Below are positions 12,063 to 22,206 of a DNA stretch of 64,000 bases, piece after piece. This DNA is from Clarkia xantiana subsp. parviflora. Lineage: Eukaryota; Streptophyta; Magnoliopsida; Myrtales; Onagraceae. Numbering within the stretch: position 1 is the first letter of the stretch; each line of letters starts with the position of its first letter. The stretch is taken from NCBI GenBank assembly GCA_036873135.1, contig JAPTYO010000004.1, positions 40,023,105 to 40,087,104 of the forward strand. Direction: 5' to 3'. Under the pieces are notes generated by a model. The model had not been told where the DNA came from. It ran no database searches and saw only the letters and a program-made list of their open reading frames with translations. A program made the position numbers and the translations under genes.

Positions 12063-13798
12063 ATGCTGCAAGCCACGATAGGAAGACGACCAAAAAAGGC
12101 GGGTGCAAGCAAGCCAAAGCCAACCAAAAGCCAACCAGGACGCTTTCGCATGCCAAATACAAGATCCATCGCTTCAACCATACCATCCACAAATGTGCAC
12201 GTGATCCACGGAGGCTTTGGAGCCGGAGGAGAAACGTCGCATGAACGAGAAATATATGCTACCCGCACAAAGCGCATATGCCAGGATGCTGGCATAAGAG
12301 ATACTGTCATGATGGATGCTGACGAAGAGAATCGCGCAGAAGACGTCATTGGCTTTTCATCAAAAGACAAAATCCACATTGTGCACCCGCACACCGACGC
12401 GTTGGTTATAACTGTGACAATTGATGGCATGGACGCTAAGCGCATTATGGTAGATGGTGGAAGTTCGCCCAACATCATTACAAAGGCTACCATTTTAGCC
12501 CTGGGGAGAAAGAAGCTCGTCAAAAGAATGGACTCACCCTTGATGGGATTCATGGAAGATGTAAGCTACCCGTTAGGGTTCATAACTCTGCCCGTCATCA
12601 TGGGAGAGGGAAGGCAAAAGCTCCAAATAGACATACCATTCGTGATCGTAGAAAAGCTTGATGCATATAACGGAATCTTGGGATACACCACCATGAACAA
12701 ATGGGGTATGATAGCGTCAACATCACACCAAAAAGTCAAGTTTCCAACAAAAGCAGGAGTCGGTGAAGTAAAGGGAGATCAACAGCTGTCAAAAGATTGC
12801 TACAAGGTTGCATTCCAACATGGTGACAAGACAAATAATGGCGGAATTCCAATCATTGATGAAGACCCGAGGATGGATCATGCACGTCCTGCCCCTGTTG
12901 AAGCATTGCAAGAAGTCAAGATCGATGAGCCAGAAAGGATGGTTCGAGTGGGGGCATCACTGTCAGAAGATGAAGTGATAGAAATCAAGGCACTTCTAAT
13001 AGAATATAAAGAGTTGTTCGCATGGTCACCAAGTGATATGCCTGGAATAAGCCCAAACATAATCTCTCACAAGCTCAACATCAAACCAGGATCCAGACCT
13101 ATAACACAAAAGCTGCGTCCATTGGGGGGAGATAAAAAGCTCGCAATACGAGAAGAAGTTGGCAATTTATTGAACGCAGGTTTTATTGAAGAGTCGGAAT
13201 ATCAAACATGGGTGGCGAATCCAGTTTTGGTACCCAAACCTAACGGCAAGATGAGAATGTGCATCGACTACAGAGACCTCAACAATGCATGTCCAAAGGA
13301 TTCATATCCGCTGCCAAGGATCGACCAACTAGTAGATGCAACCGCAGGACACGAGCTAATGTCAGTAATGGATGCGTATTCAGGATACAACCAAATTCCA
13401 ATGGCGGAACAGACGCACCTCACACTGCCTTCTATCCAGACAGAGATATCTACAATTACAAGGTCATGCCATTCGGACTAATTAACGTCGGAGCAACATA
13501 CCAACGAATGGTCAACACAATCTTCGGAGATATGATCGGGAAAGTCATGGAAGCATACGTAGATGACATGGTCGTGAAGTCGACCAAAAGGCGTAACCAT
13601 GCTGATGACCTCTGCCAGGTGTTTAAAAGAATGAGAGAATTCCAAGTCAGACTAAATCCAACAAAGTGTGCCTTTGGCGTGCAATCAGGAAAAGCTATTG
13701 GCTTCATGGTCAGCGAAAGAGGGATCGAAGCAAACCCGAAAAAAGTAAAGGCGATAGAAGAAATGGAGTCTCCCAAGAAGCACAAAGAAGTCCAATAA
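12063..13798 (+). pseudogene. Outer Tat protease and reverse transcriptase
   Basis: A 472-codon frame from 12063 starts with a basic leader, then the VIHGGFGAGGE motif that in Tat elements lies between gag and protease. It continues into the aspartic protease (IMVDGGSSPNII; the usual D-S/T-G is D-G-G here) and RT fingers (CIDYRDLNNACPKDSYPLPR). A frameshift near 13405 moves the reading to the 13259-13798 frame, which holds MPFGLINVGATYQRM and the catalytic YVDD (EAYVDDMVV, near 13560). A TAA at 13796-13798 interrupts the run into RNase H. Gag is absent upstream. As it stands this is a broken pol. Confidence 0.92.
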
Positions 13799-13800
13799 CT

Positions 13801-14161
13801 AAATGGACGTCTAGCAGCTCTTAACAGGTTCCTCGCAAGAATAGGCGACAAAGCCCTTCCATTCTTCCAAGTACTTCGTGCAAACAAGAAGTTCGAGTGG
13901 ACACCAGTATGTGAAGAAGCATTCCAACAATTGAAGCAGCATTTGCGGGCGCTCCCAGCGTTAGCAAAACCAATCCAAGGCGAACCGCTCTACCTGTACA
14001 TATCCGTAAGCAACACTGCGGTCAGCTCAGTACTCGTCAAGCAAAAAGGGACTACACAGCTTCCAGTGTATTACGTGAGCAAGATCCTGGCAAAGTACGA
14101 AGTGAATTATATGCCAATCGAGAAGTACCTGTATGCTCTCATAGTTACGGCAAGGAATTGA
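13801..14161 (+). pseudogene. Outer Tat RNase H (Ty3-type), first part
   Basis: The frame continues directly after the stop at 13798 (LNGRLAALNRFLARIGDKAL, then FEWTPVCEEAFQQLK). The connection domain follows (PLYLYISVSNTAVSSVLV; LPVYYVSKILAKYE; IEKYLYALIVTARN). It ends at a TGA at 14159-14161 caused by a frameshift; the homologous text goes on in the next frame (LRPYFHAHEITVLTDQPL). Confidence 0.9.
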
Positions 14162-14919
14162 GGCCATACTTCCATGCACACGAGATAACAGTCCTAACAG
14201 ACCAACCCTTGAAGCACATCCTGTCAAAGCCAAACATGTCAGGAAAATTAACAAAGTGGTCAATCGAGCTAAGTGAATTCCGTATTCACTTTCCACCACG
14301 AACAGCAATCAAGGGACAAGCATTGGCAGACTTTACCGCGGAATTCAAAGGAATAACCCCGGAAACTGACATTCAAGATGGGACACAACAAAATGAAGAA
14401 CACACTGAGGTGTGGCAAATGTACACTGATGGTTCCTCAAACGTGGAAGGATCAGGAGCTGGATTCCTCATACTTCCGTCTGATGGGTCGGAACCGTTGA
14501 AGTATGCTTTGAGCCTAACATTCAGGGCAACGAATAACGAGGCTGAATATGAAGCCTTGATAACAGGCTTAAGGATTGCAAAAGGCCTCGGAATCAAACA
14601 CTTAAGTGTCAAGTGCGACTCACAGCTGGTTGTAAATCAAGTCAAAGGAGAGTACGTGGCTAAGTCAGAGAACATGCAGAAATACTTGGGACAAGCAAAA
14701 GAGCTCATTGAAAGCTTTCAAACTTTCAACATAACGTCCGTCCCAATGGAAGAAAATCAAGAGGTAGATGCGCTAAGCAAGTTTGCACAAGGGAGGGAAC
14801 AAGGCCAAAAAACACACTTTGTTGAAAACAGGATCATATCCGTAATCGACAAACTAGAGGTGTTAAATATCAACAGAGCCGACCTGGATGACTCCAATTC
14901 TGGCATACCTCACGGATAA
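14158..14919 (+). pseudogene. Outer Tat RNase H end plus archaeal-type second RNase H (aRH)
   Basis: A 253-codon frame overlaps the previous stop. Residues 1-60 finish the Ty3-type RNase H (TVLTDQPLKHILSKP; SEFRIHF). From about residue 85 a second RNase H follows with its acidic residues in place: YTDGSSNVEGSGAG, TNNEAEYEAL, VKCDSQLVVNQVKG and a final EVDALSKFA. This extra domain between RH and integrase is diagnostic of the Tat lineage. A frameshift near 14888 separates it from integrase. Confidence 0.92.
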
Positions 14920-16184
14920 CGTCCTACCAGCAGAAAGATTTAAAGCGCAAAAAATCAGAAGAATCGCTGTCAACTATACATTGATTGAAGGCCAGCTATA
15001 CAAGAAAGGATTCTCGACGCCATACCTAAAGTGCTTAACTTTCCCAGAAGGTATGACAGTGTTGAAGGACTTGCACGAAGGCCAAGCAGCTTGTCACGAG
15101 GGGGCAAGATCCTTAATCCGAAAAGCACTTGGTCTAGGATATTATTGGCCAACAATGAGAAGTCAAGCAACAAACATGGTCACGGAATGCGAATCATGTC
15201 AACTATATTCAAGGAACATAACGGCTCCCGCAACAGAGTTGTGTCCAATTGCAAGTTCCTGGCCTTTCGCACAATGGGGAATTGACTTGGTAGGACCACT
15301 TCCACAAGCCAAGGGGCAAACAAAGTACATTGTAGTAGCTATCGACTACTTCTCCAAGTGGATTGAAGTTAAGGCATTAGCACGTACGACGGATGCACAA
15401 ATAATGGATTTCATACGAAACCACATCATTGCACGATATGGCGTACCAAGGGTACTCATCAGCGACAATGGGCCACAATTCAAAAGTTCAAGATTGCAAG
15501 CGTTCTGTGAAAGACTCAACATAGATCACCATTTCGCATCAGTGCGTCATGCTCAAACCAATGGACAAGTTGAATCCGCCAACAAGATCGTCCTGGATGG
15601 TCTTAAGAAGAGAGTTCATGCTTTGAAAGGAGGATGGGCAGAAGAACTTAGCAGTGTCCTATGGGCTGTGCGTACAACCCCGAAGGAGTCAACAGGCGAA
15701 ACACCGTTTAGCCTGGTTTACGGAACAGAAGCCGTAGCTCCAATCGAAATCGCCGTCTCATCATACCGCACAACTCACTTCGACCCCCCAAACCAACGAA
15801 GCGGAGATGCGTTTAGACCTGGACTTGGCAGACGAAAGAAGGCGAAATTCGGAGCTAACCCAAGCACGTATGCGCTTAATAACTGCAAGATACTACAACA
15901 GGAAAGTGAAAGAAAGAAAATTCCATGTAGGCGAAATGGTGTGGAGAAGGAATGAATTCTCACACTTGGATCAAATCAACAAGTTATCTCCAAAGTGGGA
16001 AGGCCCGTACAAGATTGTCTCAGTTCCTTATGTTAGCGCGTACCGCCTCCAAGACACCGAGGGCAACATCCTTCCAAACACATTCAACGGGGGGGGGGGG
16101 GGGGGGGCACTTGAAGAAATTCCACAGTTGAAGGAAGAACATTATATCACAAAGGAGCTATTGTATCAAGTTCTTTTGTCTTAA
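14888..16184 (+). pseudogene. Outer Tat integrase
   Basis: The 14888-15955 frame holds the H-H-C-C zinc-binding region (LHEGQAACHEGAR...CESCQLYSRN) and the catalytic core: GIDLVGPLP, ISDNGPQF, NGQVESANK. The D to E spacing is 35 residues, as in retroviral-type integrases. A frameshift near a C-run at 15784 moves the C-terminal part to 15807-16184 (LDLADERRRNSE; RKFHVGEMVWRR; LSPKWEGPYKI). Near the end a run of 19 G (16089-16107) sits where the inner element encodes GEHLKKF, so the tail is scrambled. Confidence 0.92.
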
Positions 16185-17240
16185 ACTCTTATATAAAAAG
16201 AAGGGAGATTTATTAACTCCAAGTTTGTTTACAATCATGTAATCACATCAATCATTTGATAAAGTCAATCTACTCTCGTAGGTACCTTCCCACATTATGC
16301 ACTATACTCTGGATTAACATCAAGTAGAAAACAACGTGCATACTACCCATCACGCCATGCAACTTATAATAGGCAACATCAACAAGTGCATCTTCAACAA
16401 ATTCAAAAGCAACATCATGCAGTGTTCTTAAAACTGAAAGGGTGCAACATCCTTCTCAAAAGGACAATACCCATGTTCACATCTATCAAAAGTAACATGT
16501 TGCGACATCCTTTCCAAGAGTGCAAACCTCATGTTTACTTCTAAAAAATGACATGTTGTGAAATCCTTCGGGCAAATCCTCATGTTCATAGCCATTCCCT
16601 GAATAGAAACAGGATGCGGCAAATGCAATGATGGGATGATCACCCCACCGTGGCGGAAGTCCTCTTGTTAGACGACAACCCCACGCACTAAAAGTATGCA
16701 CACTCTCTTAAGGGTTCATACACCATGAAGACTTAGGCCCGAAAAGGGATAGCTTCGTGTTATACACTTTTTTTAAGCAAACTTTGTACAAAACTCATCA
16801 AACTTACAAGTCGAGTCTTGTATAACGTTATCTTGCTCTTTAGCATTTAACGCAAAAACATCAAAATAAGCAAGAAATGTCTTGCAACAACGTCGCCTTA
16901 AAATGGAACTAAGAGACGGTATAAACTTAAGTCTTGCTACGTCAAGACGACACTGCTACATGTCAAAGGTCAAGTGTCAAGTACATAACATTATGCAATG
17001 CGCAAGTCGCAACATCGTATGTTCTATCCATCACAACAAGGAGTTCAATCCTATCATGCAAGTCCAATACATACGGACAACGAAGATAATGCAAGGTATG
17101 AAATATTACTAACAAAGTTATCATATGATTATTATTATTGAAAAAAAGGTCCAAAGGACGAAGTACCATACAAGCAAACATACCATCACCTCCAAGGCAC
17201 TAAGATAGCATATTCAGGAAATCAACACCAAGGACAAACA
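16185..17240 (+). mobile_element. Non-coding region between outer Tat pol and the antisense gene
   Basis: About 1 kb is rich in CAT/ACAAC words, without a recognisable frame on either strand. It separates the stop region of pol from the 3' end of the convergent antisense gene, so it should hold transcription-end signals for both. I cannot assign individual sites. Confidence 0.45.
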
Positions 17241-18565
17241 TCAACTCAAAGATACATGAGAAGTTCCACTATCCCCAGTAAGCTGTGGAACAACATCCAT
17301 AAGTTCAGGTGGAGTAGCAAGGACATCAGCACCTCCTCCATCTTCAATCATATCATAGGTGGTTACATCAAGCCCCAAAGTATGCAATGCCTTAAGGTAA
17401 TTAACGGCATAGTCAGAACAAGGCCCGAGCTTGTCAAAAGGAAAATTGGGGGCAAGCGCGTTGACACGACGAAAGTAATCCTCGGCACGCTTTCCCATCA
17501 TGGTATCAGTTATCTTCTTAGCTGCAAGGCTAAAAGTAGGAGTACTCAAATACTGGGAAAAACCCGCTTCAATTCCAAGCGCATAATGTTCCTCACGTGC
17601 GGCAATCAAGGCAGCCTCTCGAGACGTGATGTCATCAGAAATCTGTTTCTCAAGCGCAATCATCTCAGCCTCAAGATCAGAAATTCGAGTCTCCTGCACC
17701 TGATACTTGGTCTCGGAATCAATTATCTTCAAGCCAAGTGCACACACCTTCTCCTTAGAACGAGCAAGTTCAAGACTAACGGTGTTACATTTTTTGACAG
17801 CCGTTCTTCTAGCACTAACAAGCTCCACAACATACGACGACATATTAACCATCTGAGACACAACCTGAAAATCATACAAGAGCACAAGGCCATAAATATT
17901 ACACAACGCGCGAAAGTTATCAAGGAATAGAACTTGTTAACTTACAGGAGCAAAGTTGGCCAAAGCATGTTCAACACACTCTTCGGCTTCTTCATCATTC
18001 CTCGGACAAGCACGTCGATCACCTGGGGGCACACTCCTATGCAGCACACGAACGCCAACCTCCGGCATATTAAGTTTCACCTCCTTAGGAAAGCGAAGAC
18101 CACCCCTACCAAGAGGTTTCCAAGCATCACCAGATATATCACCTTCCAAGGGACGAAGAAGATGATCACGCTTCAAAGCTGGGATCATTGCAAGGAAAAG
18201 ATAAAGAATAAAAACTAAGTGTTTAAAATCAGAGTATAATGAGAAATTCGAGGTACATCTCATACCAACAGACGAGGAGCGATCCTCTGCGAGTCGATCT
18301 CTCGACTGGGGGGAAGAAGATAGCATCATGCATTCAGTAACTTCCTTTCCCTTATCAAGAGTGGAAGGAGGAAGGGCAGCATTCGTCCTTAAACGCTTAG
18401 GATCACTCGAGACATGCGACACCACCTCGGATCGCTTGACAGGAAGTTGATAATCATCCACGGAAACATCAAGAGCAGGGAACGTACTGGATAATCAAAA
18501 AAGACAAAGTAAATGGTGAATTAAAAAAATAAAAAAGGAAAAGTTACAGGGAAAAACATCTTACC
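17241..18565 (-). CDS. Antisense intron-containing gene of the outer Tat element (coiled-coil protein, function unknown)
   Basis: On the minus strand, opposite to pol, three exons join in frame with GT-AG introns: 18486-18266, 18178-17946, 17864-17241 (stop TGA at 17243). They give at least 350 codons counting from a valine at 18461, and the frame stays open upstream to the acceptor at 18487. A further upstream exon probably ends at 18565 but has a stop in the frame I tried, so the 5' end is unresolved. Visible features are LRPLEGDISGDAW and PEVGVRVLHRSVPPGDR, a heptad-like coiled coil (RISDLEAEMIALEKQI) and a tail block APNFPFDKLGPCSDYAV. The inner Tat element has a counterpart with the same blocks in the same order. 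Antisense extra ORFs downstream of pol are known in some Tat elements (Grande-type); their function is not established. It could encode a structural or regulatory partner. Confidence 0.7.
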
Positions 18566-20295
18566 CATGAGCCCCTTTCCGCGACCATATCATGAAGTCA
18601 CGGGGGCAGCAAGAACAAGCGGTGAAGCGGACGTCACGGATGGAGGAGTGTGACGAATAGACTCCGCGTGCAAAGAAGAGTTCTTACCAATAAACCAGTC
18701 TGCAAGGATGATATAAGCAAAGGGTACGAGGACCATCAATATGTAACTCATCACCAATATCTGAACACAATGTCACTCGCGGAACAGGGATAGAAGACTT
18801 ACTCATAATAACCACGGCAAAGAAGACTAACTCTGAAAAGAAGACTGCGTAACTCGAAATCCTGAAAATTACAAGTAACAAGTCAATCAGTGTGCAAGCT
18901 CTATGTATGTACATGCATGTCGACATGGATACATGATTACAAGGGCAAAATATTTTCTAAGTGTTTTGCTCAAGATGACAGTCAGCATATTGCAAGTGAA
19001 CATCACGCTACTATGTGTCAAACATATTACCAAGTGTTGGCATACAACAAGGTGTTGGCATACAACCTGTGTTTGCATCAAGTACATGGATACAACATAC
19101 ATAGCCAAGGATAGAATAAAAATTCTAAGTATGGGGGCAAGTACACACATACATGTACGTACACATGTCGATAAGGATGCATGTCGACAAGCAAATAATA
19201 TTTTCTAAGTATTTCCATGTACGTACATACATGTCGACAAGGATGCATGTCGACAAGCAAGGAATATTTTCTAAGTATTTCCATGTACGTACATACATGT
19301 CGACAAGGATGTATGTCGACAAGTGAATAATATTTTCTAAGTGTTTCCATGTGCGTACGTACATGTCGACAAGAGGAAAATATTTTCTAAGTATTTCCAT
19401 GTACGTACGTACATGTCGACGAAGATGGATTGCATTCAAGTAGCTACTGTCGACCTCTACACAATGCCTCCTGAGCATTCCTACGACGCTTATCGACAAA
19501 GCTCATACGACAACATCTATGGTAACTAGCATTAAATTTTGTTTAAATATTTTCTAAGTGTTTTAGCATGTTTGCAGACAATGACCGACAGTCTATACAT
19601 GACGCTCAACGTACATTGCCTAAGCTATCATTACCAACATACAACCATTGACGACCATGTATGTACGACTACCAATCATCAATATCGAGCATACTAGAAC
19701 AACGACTAAGGCATGAGAAAACATGTCGGCAATGAACACTATGTATAAGGGAAGTATAACGATTCATTTACATTTCTCTAAAATTTTCAGCACTTAGGAA
19801 AATTTTGGCCGATTTGGGTCTAAGTATTCTAATGCATTTTATCAAACACCTTGTATGCATGATAAGATAGCTAGGTACATGGTGATTTCAAGACTAAATC
19901 AAGGCCAAACGAAGTCACGAAAGGGCTAGCCATGTACGAATTTGGACTCACCGACACGAAGCAAGTTCAAATTGCTACTCGCCCTCACCCAAAGATCCAC
20001 GCGCCGTCGCCGCCGTTTCACGTGCCACCGCTGTCGTCTTCACGCACCACCGTCGCTGTCTCACACGCCGTCTCGGTCCCTTCCTTGCCCGGATTCGATC
20101 TTGATCGATGTCAAGTATGATGTGATTACTCCAAATTCACACCTCCATGAATTCCCTCTTCATCAAAAATGGAGAGCTTCTTGAGGATTTATCTATTAAG
20201 GATGTAAGATAATGGGTATTCTCTCTCCTAATTCTCATTAATAGTGCCTACACCATGTGCTAAGGACTAAACTAATATCTATTTTCACACAAGTC
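18566..20295 (+). mobile_element. Outer Tat 3' region left of the nested element
   Basis: Mostly non-coding DNA upstream of the antisense gene, so it may hold that gene's promoter and first exon(s). It includes the tandem repeats described separately and a GC-richer patch at 19970-20110 with a Pro/Ser-rich open frame of no recognised family. The inner Tat element inserted at 20296-20300 (CTTAG). Confidence 0.45.
19152..19428. repeat. Tandem repeat, about 66-bp unit
   Basis: About four and a half units share CATGTACGTACATACATGTC, then GACAAGGATGCATGTCGACA, then AATATTTTCTAAGTATTTC. One unit is shortened to about 50 bp. A diverged related unit occurs at 18903-18965. The units are full of short palindromes (ACATGT, GTCGAC). 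Tandem repeats between pol and the 3' LTR are a known habit of Tat/Ogre elements. Confidence 0.85.
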
Positions 20296-20300
20296 CTTAG

Positions 20301-21061
20301 TGTTAGGTTTTAAGGTCTGAGTCAACGGATTGCTAACTTAGAGCTTATCTCCCACTAATGTGATGTCGGGTTATGTGCTCCTCGGGGTCTTTCGTACCAT
20401 TTCCTACTCTTCCGCTTCCTTGTCTCTCTGCTCCTTGCTACCCTGCAAGAGGGGCAGTATCAAGCACGAAGGGGGGGGGGGTGGTGCTTGATGAACCCTC
20501 TCCGATGCTTAAGTCAGAATACTTCTAGAGAGATAAAATGTAGCGAGAAGCCAGAGCTAAAAATGTGCAAGTAATCAAGATCCCCCAAATGAATGGTGAA
20601 GGGGTTGTATTTATAGGCAAAGGTGTCATTAAGGTGACTTAAGGACATCGTTAACCTTTAAACACAATTAATTAGTCCTTAATCACATAATTAAAACCTA
20701 AAAGCATGGAGAGGTTGACGGAAATAATCTAAGTGTAGGAGTCGCGAAATGGTGCCGGGGCCCTTGGGGGCGGAGAGAAAATCCGACCCCTAATGGTAGG
20801 GGTTGGGTGTGGCCACCCAACCCCTCCCTAAGGGAGATTGGGTTGGCCAACCCGATCTCCCCTAGGGGAGGTCGGGTGTGGCCACCCGATCTCACCTAGG
20901 TGAGTTCGACGCGTGGCCCGGACGAGTATTTTCGCCTTGTCCGGACCGTTGGTGTTTCGGCGGGGTGTTCGGGTCAAGGTTTCGATTTATAATCATTAAC
21001 GGGGTGATAAAAATAATATGATTCGTAAGTCAACGGGTTCAAATTGGGCGTATATCCATCA
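20301..21061 (-). repeat. 3' LTR of inner Tat element
   Basis: The LTR starts TGTTAGGTTTTAAGG and ends ATATCCATCA on the plus strand. It contains a G-run of 11 (20471-20481; 7 in the partner) and GC-rich palindromic stretches around 20790-20900 (TCTCCCCTAGGGGAG). On the minus strand a polypurine tract, CTCGGGGGCATG, directly precedes it at 21062-21073. Confidence 0.93.
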
Positions 21062-21608
21062 CATGCCCCCGAGTCAACCAATGGCCTGACCCTTGATTGT
21101 CTCTATTTTAGGATGGTATGACACGCGCAATTTGAAACCAGGATTTTACCTTTTTTCGGAATCCTTACCTACCCAAGGGTGTCTGTCTCTGGCTCTGCCT
21201 CCTGCCGTATAAGATAGAGGAATTGCAAACGTCAGAATAGTACGGACACGTGTCCAAGCACGTGTCCGTCTGAGATGGAAATAAGAAATTCAATATCGTC
21301 GCGAGCTTATACTCGGAAGATATACATATGCATAGGGATGCAATATGAATATGGTTAAGTGAGTCTATGCTTCAATTTCATGACGGGGTAAGCCTATGTG
21401 GGGAAAATTTTCAATTTTGGTCCAAAAATCTTTCTAAGTATGGGATACCAGAAAATATGCTCATAGGATGCTAACTAGGGTGGGTGTGAGTTTAACCGTG
21501 GTTAATGGGAACTAGGGGTCAGTTTTTAAATCTGACCTTTAAATTTTTCCTTTCTAGAGATTAACGGTGTTGATTTAGCGGCTTTGGAAAAACCCTATTC
21601 CATTTTAC

Positions 21609-21616
21609 TATAAAAA
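21609..21616 (+). promoter_or_regulatory. Candidate TATA box for the inner antisense gene
   Basis: CTATAAAAAGGG lies on the plus strand inside the inner Tat element, about 600 bp upstream of the first exon recognised for the antisense gene. A pyrimidine-rich stretch follows 30-60 bp downstream, as in plant leaders. It faces the right way for an independent transcript opposite to pol. Confidence 0.45.
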
Positions 21617-21879
21617 GGGATAAGTGATTACCTCATTCTCGTTGTCCTTTTCTCTTTTTTCCTTTTGGCGGTAGGATTCTCAGTTGGATTCACTCCTCGG
21701 GACGCGTGTCGCATTGAGGTACGTGCCTTTTCCTTTGTGTAAGAGTTGCTTTTGGGAGATGTGATCCTGCTTCCCCCTTGATTGTTTCTTTTCTTGTCTT
21801 GTTTCTTGATTTGTGGGTCTTCATGGTGATATGGTCCTGTTTGGTTCATCCTCTTGCCCCCGTGTCTCTGCTTACTAGC

Positions 21880-22089
21880 ATGTGGGGTCTTCTTATAATG
21901 GGGTTATGACTATCTCTCTTTACCCCCTGCCTCTGCTCATTGGCCCGTGGGGTCTCTCTATAATGGGGTTATAACTATCTCCCTTTCCCCCCTGCCTCTG
22001 CTCATTGGCCTGTGGGGTCTTCTTATAATGGGGTTATAACTATCTCCCCTTGCCCCCTGCCTCTGATCATTGGCCTGTGGGGTCTTCCC
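21880..22089. repeat. Tandem repeat, about 67-bp unit, three copies plus a part
   Basis: Units share TGGGGTCTTCTTATAATGGG, GTTATAACTATCTC, then CCCCTGCCTCTGCTCATTGG. They lie between the candidate TATA box and the first recognised exon of the antisense gene, so they would be in its leader or first intron. Confidence 0.85.
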
Positions 22090-22206
22090 ATATCATCTAT
22101 CTATTCTTACCTTTTGACTTTGTATTCGTCGTTTTAGGAAAATGAGTTTCATCTCGTCTCTACGATTCCTTTCCTGTTTTACTTGGGCTAAGTTTGCGTG
22201 TTTTCA

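Noticed and set aside
11867..12553. 228-codon minus-strand open frame across the outer Tat LTR and protease
   Set aside because: It is the complement of the protease frame and crosses the LTR border; no motif.
17256..17930. 224-codon plus-strand open frame
   Set aside because: It is the antisense shadow of the exon at 17241-17864; the minus-strand reading has motifs shared with the inner element and proper splice borders.
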